Below are positions 8,227 to 16,247 of a DNA stretch of 54,426 nucleotides, piece by piece. The notes under the pieces were generated by a model. The model made no database searches. It saw only the letters and a program-made list of their open reading frames with translations, and was not told the origin of the DNA. The stretch is taken from contig NZ_LK995477.1 of assembly GCF_900002405.1 (NCBI RefSeq), positions 15,563 to 69,988 of the forward strand. Reading direction: 5' to 3'. Source of the stretch: Actinomyces succiniciruminis (GTDB taxonomy: Bacteria; Actinomycetota; Actinomycetes; Actinomycetales; Actinomycetaceae). Every line of letters begins with the position of its first letter. The first letter of the stretch is position 1. The translations under genes and the position numbers were made by a program.

Positions 8227-9365
8227 TCGGCGTCTTCGTCGGCGTCCTCCTCGACCAGCACCATCTTGACCTCGCTGGTGGTGGCCTCTGGCTCCGCCGG
8301 CTCCTTGACCCCGGCCACGGGCGCCAGGCGCGGGCCGATCTGCTCCACCAGCGGCTCATCCCCGACCTGGTCTGCCAGGTCCGTCAGCATCGCCACGGCG
8401 TCGTCAATGATCGATTCGCTGTGGGAACGTACCCCGTGCCTGAGCCACTCGGCCAGGCTCAGTTCACTGACCAGCTCCGCCCGGTCGCGCAGGTGCCGGT
8501 CCACGCCCTCGGTGCGCGCCAAGTCGTAGGCGGACTCGATCGAGTCCAGGCAGTCCACGGGCACGGAGGCGTACACCCACGCCATGTCCTCGGCCGGGTC
8601 GCCCACATGCACCTGGCCCAGCCCGCGCACGGCCACCACCGCGCCGCCCGCCGTCAGCACGTTCTCCGGCGCCAGGTCACCGTGCACCACCACCGGCCGG
8701 AAGCGCCACAGGGCCGTGTCCTCCAGCGCCACCTCCCACCGGGCCAGCAGCGACGGCGGCACCTTGCCGGTCCCGGCGGCGTCGTCGAGCAGGTTCAACC
8801 AACGGGTGCGCACGTCGTCGGCGTCGTAGACGGGCAGGCCCGCCTCGGAGACCACCGTGGTGGGCAGGTCGTGCAACTCGCCCAGCGCCTTGCCCAGCCC
8901 CGCGGACAATCCCGGCCCCGGGCGCAGCGAATCGACGTCAATGGGCCGCCCCTCCAGGTGGGAGCGCACCTGAATGTAACTGCCTTCCAGCCGCAGCGTA
9001 CCGGCGGGGCGGGGCACATCGAAGGACAGTCGACCGTCGTCGACGATCCTCCCGATGCGTCGCAGTACCTCGGCCTCCGCCTCCAGGGTCGCGCCGGTTG
9101 CGTCCGCGTGAGTCTCCAGCACCTCCCAGTGGCGGCCCCGGGTGTCGACGACGCCGACCACCCGCAGGTCGGCGGAGCGCTCCTGAGGCAGGGCCAGGCG
9201 CGCGGGGTCCAGCCCGGGCACGGCCACCGCGGCCAGGGCCGCCAGGGCCAGTGGCGAGCGCTCGCGGGCGGACTCCGCGTCGGGTGCAGACCCACCCGAC
9301 GCGGCGGCGCGAGGCGACTCGGAGGCGGAAGCGGGGGTGGACGGTCCGGCGGGCGGCTGTGACAT
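8163..9365 (-). CDS. APH-family phosphotransferase-like protein (kinase fold)
   Basis: A 400-residue protein of the aminoglycoside/macrolide phosphotransferase superfamily. The catalytic loop VVVHGDLAPENVL carries the expected H-x-D-x4-N residues, followed by VGDPAEDMAW. The metal-binding Asp normally found in a V-I-D-W/C-G context is absent: the aligned sequence reads AVRGLGQV, with Gly at the Asp position. The C-terminal 50 residues are very acidic and low-complexity, and the N-terminal 35 are Ser/Ala/Pro-rich. The ATG at 9365 is preceded by TACGGT ending six bases upstream, which suggests a leaderless transcript, though GGAG also lies just before the start. The role is unknown. It may be an antibiotic or small-molecule kinase, or a pseudokinase if the Asp loss is real. 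Confidence 0.75.
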   Translation of the reverse strand: MSQPPAGPSTPASASESPRAAASGGSAPDAESARERSPLALAALAAVAVPGLDPARLALPQERSADLRVVGVVDTRGRHWEVLETHADATGATLEAEAEVLRRIGRIVDDGRLSFDVPRPAGTLRLEGSYIQVRSHLEGRPIDVDSLRPGPGLSAGLGKALGELHDLPTTVVSEAGLPVYDADDVRTRWLNLLDDAAGTGKVPPSLLARWEVALEDTALWRFRPVVVHGDLAPENVLTAGGAVVAVRGLGQVHVGDPAEDMAWVYASVPVDCLDSIESAYDLARTEGVDRHLRDRAELVSELSLAEWLRHGVRSHSESIIDDAVAMLTDLADQVGDEPLVEQIGPRLAPVAGVKEPAEPEATTSEVKMVLVEEDADEDADYEGVDDGTDAEADGDGSDAH

Positions 9366-9371
9366 GACTCC

Positions 9372-9377
9372 ACCGTA
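9372..9377 (-). promoter_or_regulatory. -10 hexamer TACGGT, leaderless-type spacing
   Basis: On the minus strand TACGGT is followed by exactly six bases (GGAGTC) and the ATG of the phosphotransferase gene. The same hexamer and spacing precede bioY. Confidence 0.45.
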
Positions 9378-9528
9378 AGCGAGGAACCCGCCGGACGGGG
9401 TGGCGCCGCGCCCCGGCGGCCGCCCACCATTCAGGCGATTGCCAGACGGCCGTCACCATCGACGCCCCCGCGCCGGCGGCCGGAGTTTTCCACAGGCCGC
9501 CGAGACGGAGTGGCGTCGATGCGCAGTT

Positions 9529-9543
9529 GTGACCTATGGTCAC
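9529..9543. promoter_or_regulatory. palindrome upstream of the Tad operon, possible operator
   Basis: GTGACC-TAT-GGTCAC is a perfect inverted repeat with 6-bp arms and a 3-base centre, about 100 bases upstream of tadA. It also contains TATGGT (9535-9540), a possible -10. It resembles but does not match the CRP/GlxR pattern, since the spacing between the TGTGA and TCAC halves is seven rather than six. Confidence 0.35.
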
Positions 9544-9640
9544 GGCGTGGCACTGCTCAACGCCGAGTCAGCGCCACACAAGACACCCGCTGGCGAGCGC
9601 CCCGCCAGCGCCCAAGCAACCATCAACCGTTAGGCCCGCC

Positions 9641-10945
9641 ATGGACGCCGCAGCCCTGCTGCACTCCGAAATCCGCGAACTCGTCCGCCGCCGCGGCGTC
9701 GACCCGCTCACGGATGCCACCGGCCTGGAGGCCCTCGTCGCCGAGGCCAGCGCCGACTACCTCGCCCGCGCCGACGCCGGCCTGGTCCCACCCCTGCCCG
9801 ACCCCGACGACGCCGGTGCTCGCGCCGTCGACGCGCTGGCCGGCCTGGGCCCACTACAACGCTACCTGGACGACGACACGGTGGAGGAGATCTGGTGCAA
9901 CGCCCCCGGCCGCGTGTTCATCGCCCGCGCCGGCCGCCCCGAACTGACCACCACCCTGCTGGAGGATGAGGAGCTGCGCGTCCTGGTGGAGCGGATGCTG
10001 CGCGCCTCCGGGCGCCGTCTGGACTTGGCCAGCCCCTTCGTGGATGCCCAACTGCCAGGCGGCGAACGCCTACACGTGGTCATCCCACCCATCACCTCCC
10101 ACCACTGGGCGGTCAACATCCGCAAGCACACCTCTCGGGCCGCGCGCACCAGCGACCTGGTGCGGATGGGGTCACTGACCGCGCACGCCGCCGCCTTCCT
10201 GGACGCCTCCGTGCAGGCCGGCTTGAACATCCTCGTCTCCGGCGCCACCCAGGCCGGCAAGACCACCATGGTGCGGGCCCTGGCCGGCGCCATCCCCGCC
10301 GGGCAGCGGGTGATCACCTGCGAGGAGGTCTTCGAGCTGGCGCTGCGCAACCGGGACTGCGTGGCCATGCAGACCCGCGCCGCCAACCTGGAGGGGGCCG
10401 GCGAGATCAACCTGCGGCGCTTGGTCAAGGAGGCGCTGCGCATGCGTCCGGACCGGCTGCTGGTCGGCGAGGTGCGCGAGGCGGAGGCCCTGGACCTGCT
10501 GATCGCCATGAACTCCGGCATGCCGTCTATGTCGACATTGCATGCCAACTCCGCCCGGGAGGCGATCGTCAAGATCTGCACGCTGCCGCTGCTGGCGGGA
10601 GAGAATGTTTCCGCAGGGTTCGTCGTCCCCACGGTGGCCGGCGCCGTCGACCTGGTAGTCCACCTGGACCTGGGCGCCGACGGCCACCGCCAGGTGCGGG
10701 AGATCGCCGCCCTGTCCGGGCGGGTGGAGAACGGCACCATCGAGATGTCCGACGTCTTCCACCGCGACGCCGCCGGCCGACTGGTGCGTGGCCCGGGGCT
10801 GCCGCGCGCCGCCGAACGCTATACCCGCGCAGGCCACGACCTGGCCGCCCTGCTCACCGGTGACGCAGTGGAGTCCCATCCGGGCCTGCGCGCCGGGGCC
10901 GGCGGGCGTACCGGGACGGCGGGGGCCGCGGGGGAGTGGTCCTGA
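9641..10945 (+). CDS. tadA: TadA/CpaF-family secretion ATPase
   Basis: A 434-residue hexameric secretion ATPase of the type II/IV superfamily that powers assembly of Flp/Tad-type pili. The Walker A is GATQAGKTT (201-209), a variant of the usual GxTGSGKT with Gln-Ala in the middle. The Walker B-type region RPDRLLVGEVRE is at 269-280 and the His box STLHANS at 298-304. The N-terminal domain includes the typical PLQRYLDDDTVEEIWCN segment. The ATG at 9641 was chosen because the conserved N-terminal domain starts shortly after it and upstream codons read as Pro/Ala-rich non-coding. The Shine-Dalgarno is weak. The sequence fits the actinobacterial 'helicase/secretion neighbourhood' ATPase, in keeping with the helicase genes next door. 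It heads a seven-gene overlapping operon. Confidence 0.9.
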   Translation: MDAAALLHSEIRELVRRRGVDPLTDATGLEALVAEASADYLARADAGLVPPLPDPDDAGARAVDALAGLGPLQRYLDDDTVEEIWCNAPGRVFIARAGRPELTTTLLEDEELRVLVERMLRASGRRLDLASPFVDAQLPGGERLHVVIPPITSHHWAVNIRKHTSRAARTSDLVRMGSLTAHAAAFLDASVQAGLNILVSGATQAGKTTMVRALAGAIPAGQRVITCEEVFELALRNRDCVAMQTRAANLEGAGEINLRRLVKEALRMRPDRLLVGEVREAEALDLLIAMNSGMPSMSTLHANSAREAIVKICTLPLLAGENVSAGFVVPTVAGAVDLVVHLDLGADGHRQVREIAALSGRVENGTIEMSDVFHRDAAGRLVRGPGLPRAAERYTRAGHDLAALLTGDAVESHPGLRAGAGGRTGTAGAAGEWS

Positions 10946-11796
10946 TGGGCGCCGTAGCCGGGCTGCTGGGCGGCAGCGGCATCATCCTGATCTGGCTCGC
11001 CCTGACCAGCGAGCCGCCCCAGTGGCGTTCGGCCCGCCAACGGCACCTGGCGGACCTGCTCGTGCAGGCCGGCGTCGGCCGCACCAGTCCCGCCCTGTTC
11101 GTCACCGGCAGTCTCGGGCTCGGACTCGTGGTCGCACTGGTCTTCCTGGGAGTCTCCCGCGCCTGGCCGATTGCGGTGGCCTTCGGTGCGATCGCCGCCG
11201 GCGCACCGTTGCTGGTGGTCTCCTCCCGAGCCCGCACCCGCCGCACCAACCTGCGCGAGGTCTGGCCGGAGGCCGTCGACACGCTGGTGTCGGGCGTGCG
11301 CGCCGGCATGAGCCTGCCCGAGGCACTGGCCAACCTCGGTGAGCGCGGACCCGAACCGATCCGGGAGGAGCTGCGCGCCTTCGGCGTCGACTACGCCACC
11401 ACCGCCCGCTTCGACCAGTCCCTGGACCGGCTCAAGGCCCGCTTCGCCGACCCGGTGGCCGACCGCATCGTGGAGGCCCTGCGGCTGGCGCACGAGGTCG
11501 GCGGCAACGACCTGACCACCCTATTGCGTTCGCTGTCGCGGATGCTGCGGGAGGACCTGCGCACCCGCGGCGAGTTGGAGGCCCGCCAGTCCTGGACCGT
11601 CAACGGGGCGCGGGTGGCAGTGGCCGCGCCGTGGATCGTGCTGGCACTGCTGTCCACCCGCCCCCAGGCGGCCGCCGCCTACGCCACCGCCACCGGCGCC
11701 CTCATGCTCGCCGTCGGCGGGGTGGTGACCGTGATCGCCTACCGGCTCATGCTGCGGCTCGGGCGCCTGCCCGAGGAAGATCGGGTGCTGCGATGA
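10945..11796 (+). CDS. tadB: TadB-like type II secretion F-family membrane protein
   Basis: A 283-residue inner-membrane platform protein with a type II secretion F domain in its second half (SGVRAGMSLPEAL, then LTTLLRSLSRMLREDL). It has two hydrophobic segments near the N-terminus and two at the C-terminus. ATG 10945 overlaps the last base of the tadA stop (TGATG) and has GGGGGAG eight bases upstream. A GTG at 10936 is also in frame but lies on top of that ribosome site. It would form the membrane platform together with TadC. Confidence 0.88.
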   Translation: MGAVAGLLGGSGIILIWLALTSEPPQWRSARQRHLADLLVQAGVGRTSPALFVTGSLGLGLVVALVFLGVSRAWPIAVAFGAIAAGAPLLVVSSRARTRRTNLREVWPEAVDTLVSGVRAGMSLPEALANLGERGPEPIREELRAFGVDYATTARFDQSLDRLKARFADPVADRIVEALRLAHEVGGNDLTTLLRSLSRMLREDLRTRGELEARQSWTVNGARVAVAAPWIVLALLSTRPQAAAAYATATGALMLAVGGVVTVIAYRLMLRLGRLPEEDRVLR

Positions 11797-12722
11797 GTCC
11801 CGGCCTCGCCGGCGCCCTGGCCGGGCTGCTCGCCGCCTGCGGCATCCTCTCCGTCATCGAGGCCGTACGGCGCCACCGCCCCACCCTCGCCTCCCGCCTG
11901 GAGCCATACGTGCACCCCCGCTCGGCCACCTCGCGGCTACTGGCCGGCGCGCCGGCCGCGGACGGGCAGACCGTCAGCGCCGTGCTGCTGGGCACCGTCA
12001 CCCGCCTGGGCGGCCTGCTGGAGGCGATCGGCTCCTCGGCCGACTCGGTGCGTCGGCGCCTGGCCCGCTCCGGGACCGGCCTGACCTATGAGGAACTGCG
12101 CACCCAACAACTGCTGTGGGCGGTGGCCGGGCTCGCCGTCGCCGCCGGGAGCGGACTGGCGCTGTCGCTCCTCCGGCGGGTCAACGTGCCGCTGCTGATC
12201 GTGCTGGCGCTGCTGGCCGGCGTCGGCGGGGCGGCCGCCCGCGACTGGTGGCTCACCCGCACCGTGACCCGGCGCTGCGAGCGTATCGAGGCGCAACTGC
12301 CCGACGTCGTCGAACTGCTCGCGCTCGTGGTCGGGGCCGGGCAGGGGCCAATCGCGGCCATCGAGCGGGTCGCGCGCGTGGGGCACGGCGAACTCGTGGA
12401 GGAACTGGAAGTCACCCTCGCCGACGTTCGTTCGGGCACCGTGCTGTCCACCGCCCTGGCCCACCTGGAGCAGCGGGTCGGTTCCCTGCAGGTCACCCGC
12501 CTGTCGGAGGCGATCGCCGTCGCCCTGGAGCGCGGCACCCCGCTGGCCGACGTGCTGCGCGCCCAGGCCGCCGACGCCCGCGAGGCCTCCCGACGCGCCC
12601 TGATGGAGGAGGGCGGGCGCCGCGAGATCGCCCAGATGGTGCCCGTCGTCTTCCTGATCCTGCCCATCACCGTCGTCTTCGCCCTCTTCCCGGGCCTGTT
12701 TGTGCTGCGGATCGGCCTATGA
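11793..12722 (+). CDS. tadC: TadC-like type II secretion F-family membrane protein
   Basis: A 309-residue second platform protein with hydrophobic segments near residues 5-22, 108-150 and 285-308. The conserved F-domain runs QLPDVVELLALVVGAGQGP to the C-terminal hydrophobic end ITVVFALFPGLFVLRIGL. The ATG at 11793 overlaps the tadB stop by four bases (ATGA), so translation is probably coupled. Pilin and pseudopilin-like genes follow. Confidence 0.88.
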   Translation: MSPGLAGALAGLLAACGILSVIEAVRRHRPTLASRLEPYVHPRSATSRLLAGAPAADGQTVSAVLLGTVTRLGGLLEAIGSSADSVRRRLARSGTGLTYEELRTQQLLWAVAGLAVAAGSGLALSLLRRVNVPLLIVLALLAGVGGAAARDWWLTRTVTRRCERIEAQLPDVVELLALVVGAGQGPIAAIERVARVGHGELVEELEVTLADVRSGTVLSTALAHLEQRVGSLQVTRLSEAIAVALERGTPLADVLRAQAADAREASRRALMEEGGRREIAQMVPVVFLILPITVVFALFPGLFVLRIGL

Positions 12723-12832
12723 ACTGACTCCCCGCGCCGGTCGCGCCGCGCGCCCGCGGATTCCGGGCCGCCCGAAACCTCCCCACCGCCAAACCCTCAT
12801 CCACCACCCCCTCCACGGAAACGGAGAATCCC

Positions 12833-13030
12833 ATGCAAACTCTCAAGCGCCTCAGTATTCGCCTGCAAACCCGGCTCCACCACTTGGACGACGAGCGCGG
12901 TGACGTCCCCGGCTGGGTGCTGGTCACCCTCATGACCGCGGGGCTGGTCGTCGCCCTGTGGGCGGTGGCCGGCCCGGCCCTGATCCAGGTGTTCAACGAC
13001 GCCATCGCCAAGGTCTCCGGTGCCATCTGA
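12833..13030 (+). CDS. small Flp-type pilin candidate
   Basis: A 65-residue protein with a basic leader, then ERGDVPGWVL and one hydrophobic helix (about residues 27-47), then an amphipathic tail ending VFNDAIAKVSGAI. This leader plus N-terminal helix is the layout of Flp prepilins, with cleavage most likely after the Gly of ERG. It has a good ribosome site (CGGAGA, spacing five) and lies 110 bases after tadC, a longer gap than elsewhere in the operon, so it may be expressed at a different level. It is the best candidate for the major fibre subunit. The residue at the usual Glu+5 position is not Glu, so processing by a standard prepilin peptidase is uncertain. Confidence 0.65.
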   Translation: MQTLKRLSIRLQTRLHHLDDERGDVPGWVLVTLMTAGLVVALWAVAGPALIQVFNDAIAKVSGAI

Positions 13031-13115
13031 ACGGCCGGGCCGGTGCGCCCGCGGGCACGTCGGGCGCGGTGAGGCGTACGGGCCCGGCGGCCGGCACCGG
13101 CCGGATACCCGCCGC

Positions 13116-13517
13116 ATGGCCATCGAGCGCGGCTCGGCCGTAGTCGACTTCGTACTCGTCGGCGTGCTCGTCGTCGCCGTGTCGGTGGCGCTGCTCCAGC
13201 TCGCCCTCGGCCTGCACGTGCGCAACCTGCTCACCGATGCCGCCGGAGAGGGCGCCCGCCGCGCCGCGCTGGTCGGCGGCACCACCGCCGAGGCGGATGC
13301 GCGTGTGCGCGCCCTGGCCGACGCGGCACTCGCCGACGGCTACGTCGACGCCGTGAACGTCACCCGCACCCGGGTCGACGGCGTGGCGGTGGTACGCGTG
13401 GACGTGACCGCCCCACTGCCGGTGCTGGGCCTGCTCGGCCCCGGCGGGACGCTGCACGTCACTGGGCACGCCGTCGACGAGGCCGTCCTCGTGGGCGTGG
13501 ACGGAGACGAACCATGA
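13116..13517 (+). CDS. TadE-like pseudopilin
   Basis: A 133-residue protein beginning MAIERGSAVVDFVLVGVLVV, the TadE-type signal: ERG followed by a hydrophobic helix with an acidic residue near +5. It then has a periplasm-type domain of short strands. TadE-like proteins are minor pilins or pseudopilins of Tad systems. An alternative GTG start at 13020 would overlap the previous gene by eleven bases and give a long Arg-rich leader (165 residues). Neither start has a strong ribosome site. The 3' end overlaps the next gene by four bases. Confidence 0.75.
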   Translation: MAIERGSAVVDFVLVGVLVVAVSVALLQLALGLHVRNLLTDAAGEGARRAALVGGTTAEADARVRALADAALADGYVDAVNVTRTRVDGVAVVRVDVTAPLPVLGLLGPGGTLHVTGHAVDEAVLVGVDGDEP

Positions 13518-14035
13518 ACCGGCGCGCGCAAAGCCGACCGCACACGCCGGTCGAGCCGTCGGGGAGGCGTTGGTCTGGTCGCCGGGCCCCCGGCCCGCGC
13601 CTCCGCCGGGCCGGACGGCGCGGCGAGCCGGAGGCCGGCAACGCCGCGGTGGAGTTCATCGGGTGGACGGTGGTGCTGGTGGTGCCCGTGGTGTACCTGC
13701 TCGTCGCCCTCGCCCAAGTGCAGGCCGCCTCCTTCGCCGTGGCCTCCGCCGCCGACGCCGCCAGCCGCATCCTGGAGGTCGAGCCGGGGGAGGCCGCCAT
13801 CGCCCACGCCCGCACCGCGGTCGGTCTGGCGCTGTCGGATCAGGGCGTTGACACCGACCCCGCCACCGCCCTGAGCGTGGGCTGCGCGGACGCCGCCTGC
13901 ACCGGGGCGGTGGTGCGCGTACAGGCGGGCGTGGACCTGCCGGTGCTCGCGTCGGCCGGGGTGGGGCGGGACGTCGTCGTCGTGGATGCCGAGCGCGCCG
14001 TCACCCTTGCCGTCAGCAAGGGAGGCGCACCATGA
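13514..14035 (+). CDS. TadE-like pseudopilin, second copy
   Basis: A 173-residue protein with an unusually long Arg-rich leader (about residues 1-40), then EPEAGNAAVEFIGWTVVLVVPVV. The Gly-Asn-Ala-Ala-Val-Glu run is the TadE processing site with Glu at +5. The ATG at 13514 overlaps the previous stop (ATGA). A pair of Cys (CADAAC near residue 118-123) may form a disulfide in the exported domain. It is probably a minor pilus component working with the gene before it. Confidence 0.78.
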   Translation: MNRRAQSRPHTPVEPSGRRWSGRRAPGPRLRRAGRRGEPEAGNAAVEFIGWTVVLVVPVVYLLVALAQVQAASFAVASAADAASRILEVEPGEAAIAHARTAVGLALSDQGVDTDPATALSVGCADAACTGAVVRVQAGVDLPVLASAGVGRDVVVVDAERAVTLAVSKGGAP

Positions 14036-14520
14036 TCGCGCGGAAGCGCTGCCGGGCCGCCGCCGCCCGGGTGCGCCGGACGGCCGCCGCGGAGGACGGG
14101 CAGACCCTGCTGCTGGGCGTCGGGCTGGTCGCCGTCGTCGCCGCATTGATTCTGGCGCTCGCCTCCGCCAGCGCCGTCTACCTGGACCTGAAGACCCTCA
14201 CCTCGCTGGCGGACTCGGCCGCGGTCGCCGCCGCGGATGCGATCGACGACGCCTCCTACTTCGCCGGAGACTCCACCACGGCCGGCCCCGGCACGCTGTC
14301 GGCTGCGGGCGTGCGGGCCGCGGCCGCCGCCGACCTGGCCGGACAACCGGTCGAGCTGACCGGGGTGCAGATCACCGAGGCCGCCAGTCCCGACGGCACC
14401 ACCGCCGTCGTCACCCTGACCGCGCATTCCCAGCCGCCCTTCCTGCCCTGGGGCGTAATCCCCGCAGCGGGCTTCACCATCACCGCGACCGGCACCGCCC
14501 GGGCCACCACCAACATGTGA
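14032..14520 (+). CDS. TadG-like / 'helicase-secretion neighbourhood' TadE-like protein
   Basis: A 162-residue last gene of the Tad operon. An N-terminal basic leader and EDGQTLLLGVGLVAVVAALILALASA form a membrane helix. The following LDLKTLTSLADSAAVAAADAI is the conserved TadG-type segment. The ATG at 14032 overlaps the previous stop by four bases. The position and sequence style fit the small TadE-like protein known from this neighbourhood in actinobacteria. The operon ends here. No prepilin peptidase (TadV) or CpaE/TadZ-like gene is present in the window, so these must be elsewhere if the system works. Confidence 0.75.
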   Translation: MIARKRCRAAAARVRRTAAAEDGQTLLLGVGLVAVVAALILALASASAVYLDLKTLTSLADSAAVAAADAIDDASYFAGDSTTAGPGTLSAAGVRAAAAADLAGQPVELTGVQITEAASPDGTTAVVTLTAHSQPPFLPWGVIPAAGFTITATGTARATTNM

Positions 14521-14532
14521 AGGCGCGGGGCC

Positions 14533-14658
14533 GAATGTCCGGATTCGGCATAAACGGGTCCGAAGCGGCCAAGAGCCGTTTCCGGATCGTTGGAATCAAG
14601 CCGTTTTATCGGCGGTCAGAGAGTGCGCGCCCGACGTTCCTGCCGGATTTGGACATTC
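14533..14658. repeat. intergenic inverted-repeat element, about 126 bp
   Basis: The outer arms 14533-14550 and 14641-14658 match at 15 of 18 positions (GAATGTCC at the outer ends, CGGCA at the inner ends). Inside are shorter pairs such as AAACGG/CCGTTT. It fills the gap between the Tad operon and the M18 peptidase gene. It could be a palindromic repeat element or the Tad operon's transcription end. Confidence 0.45.
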
Positions 14659-14685
14659 TTCAGCGGTGGCCTCGCCCGCCGGGCC

Positions 14686-14691
14686 CATACT
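14686..14691 (+). promoter_or_regulatory. -10 hexamer CATACT, leaderless-type spacing
   Basis: CATACT is followed by six bases (GGGCCC) and the ATG of the M18 aminopeptidase. There is no Shine-Dalgarno sequence. Confidence 0.45.
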
Positions 14692-14697
14692 GGGCCC

Positions 14698-16110
14698 ATG
14701 ACAGACCCCGAAACCGCGCCCGCGCTGCGCGACGACGACGCCTACGCCGACTCCATCATCGACTTCGTCACCGCCTCACCCACCTCCTATCACGCAACCG
14801 CGGAGGTCGCCCGCCGCCTGGACGCCGTGGGCCTGACCGCCGTGGACGAGCGCGAGCCCTGGGGAACCGACCTGCCCCGCCGCGGTTACACCCGCCGCGA
14901 CGGCGCCATCATCGCCTGGCTGCTGCCCGAGCGCCTGGACGCGGCCGCCGGATTGCGGATCGTCGGCGCCCACACGGACTCACCCGGCCTGCGGCTCAAG
15001 CCTCACGCCGCCATGGTGCGCGACGGCGTGCAGGTGCTGAACGTCGAGGTCTACGGCGGGCCGCTGCTGAACTCCTTCCTGGACCGCGAACTCGGCCTCG
15101 CCGGCCGCCTGACCACCTTCGACGGCACCACCCACCTGGTGCGCACCGGCCCCATCGCCCGCGTCGCCCAGGTCGCCCCGCACCTGGACCGCAGCGTGAA
15201 CGAGTCCCTGCACCTGGACAAGCAGGCCCATCTGTTGCCGCTGTGGACCCTGACGAGCGGCAAAACGAGCGATGCGGCGGTGGCCGCCGACACGGCCCCG
15301 GCGGGCGCCGCAACCGACGCGGCCGGAGCCGGGAATGACGCCGCGTCCGCCCTGCCCGGCCCCGACGCGCCCGAGCATTACCTGTGCGAGCTGGCCGGCA
15401 TCGACCCCGCCGACCTGGCCTTCTGCGACATCCTCACCTACCCCACCGAGGCGCCGGCCCGCTTCGGCCGCAATGGCGAGTTCCTCGCCTCCTCCCGCCT
15501 GGACAACCTCTCCTCCGTGCACGCCGCCCTGGTGGCGCTGGAGGCACTGGCGCACGAGGGTGCAGACGCCGGGATCGCCGGCCCGATCGTCTTCATCGCC
15601 AATGACCATGAGGAGGTCGGCAGCGGCACCCGCACCGGTGCCGCCGGCCCGTTCCTGCAGACCGTGCTGTCCCGCCTCGCCGGGGCCATGGGGGTCACGG
15701 GCGACGCCTACGCGGCGCTGCTGGCCCGCTCGGTGTGCGTCTCCGCCGACGCCGGCCACGCCGCCCACCCGAACTATCCACAGTTGCACGATCCCGCCGT
15801 GCGCCCCGTCCTCGGCGGCGGGCCGCTGCTGAAGATCAACGCCCAGCAGCGCTACGCCACGGACGCCACCGCCGTAGCCGCATGGGCGCGCGCCTGCCGC
15901 GCCGCGCACGTCCCCAGCCAGGACTTCGTGTCCAACAACGCCGTGCCCTGCGGCACCACGATCGGCCCGCTCACCGCCACTCGCCTGGGCATCCCCACCG
16001 TCGACGTCGGCCAGGGGCTGCTGTCCATGCACTCCCAGCGGGAGATGTGCGCGGTTTCCGACGGCGTCCGCCTCGCCCGGGCCATGCACGCCTACTGGCA
16101 GGGCGCCTGA
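14698..16110 (+). CDS. apeB: M18 family aminopeptidase
   Basis: A 470-residue metallo-aminopeptidase (aspartyl-aminopeptidase family M18) that removes N-terminal residues from peptides in the cytoplasm. Metal and catalytic motifs: GAHTDSPGL (His and Asp ligands, about residue 90), ANDHEEVGSG (catalytic Glu-Glu, about 302), SADAGHAAHPNY (about 350) and the C-terminal MHSQREM His ligand (about 443). An Ala/Asp/Gly-rich segment at about 187-218, between SGKTSDAAV and the EHYLCEL block, is extra to the family core. The ATG at 14698 is chosen since the upstream frame is non-coding in style and a -10-like box sits just before it. It converges on the old yellow enzyme gene. Confidence 0.92.
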   Translation: MTDPETAPALRDDDAYADSIIDFVTASPTSYHATAEVARRLDAVGLTAVDEREPWGTDLPRRGYTRRDGAIIAWLLPERLDAAAGLRIVGAHTDSPGLRLKPHAAMVRDGVQVLNVEVYGGPLLNSFLDRELGLAGRLTTFDGTTHLVRTGPIARVAQVAPHLDRSVNESLHLDKQAHLLPLWTLTSGKTSDAAVAADTAPAGAATDAAGAGNDAASALPGPDAPEHYLCELAGIDPADLAFCDILTYPTEAPARFGRNGEFLASSRLDNLSSVHAALVALEALAHEGADAGIAGPIVFIANDHEEVGSGTRTGAAGPFLQTVLSRLAGAMGVTGDAYAALLARSVCVSADAGHAAHPNYPQLHDPAVRPVLGGGPLLKINAQQRYATDATAVAAWARACRAAHVPSQDFVSNNAVPCGTTIGPLTATRLGIPTVDVGQGLLSMHSQREMCAVSDGVRLARAMHAYWQGA

Positions 16111-16118
16111 ACCCCAGA

Positions 16119-16134
16119 GGGCGGTGCGCCGCCC
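16119..16134. terminator. short hairpin after the M18 peptidase gene
   Basis: GGGCGG and CCGCCC form a perfect 6-bp stem around TGCG, nine bases after the stop codon. It may act together with the larger hairpin at 16183-16221. Confidence 0.35.
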
Positions 16135-16182
16135 GGCCCCGCCCGCTTAGCCGCGCCGACCACCGGCCGCGCCACAAGACGA

Positions 16183-16221
16183 CGGTGCCGGGCAGCCGCT
16201 CAACGCAGCCGCCCGGCACCG
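16183..16221. terminator. bidirectional terminator hairpin
   Basis: A perfect 11-bp stem: CGGTGCCGGGC (16183-16193) with GCCCGGCACCG (16211-16221) and a 17-base loop. It lies between the convergent M18 peptidase and old yellow enzyme genes, so it can serve both. Confidence 0.6.
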
Positions 16222-16247
16222 CCTGCCTTCAAGCGCGCACCGGCGGC

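Noticed and set aside
9485-9493. DnaA box-like TTTTCCACA, with another near 284-293, considered as a replication origin
   Set aside because: These are isolated single copies far apart, with no dnaA, dnaN or AT-rich region.
14533-14658. Insertion sequence or integron-type element
   Set aside because: There is no open frame for a transposase or integrase inside, and no target-site duplication was seen at the ends.
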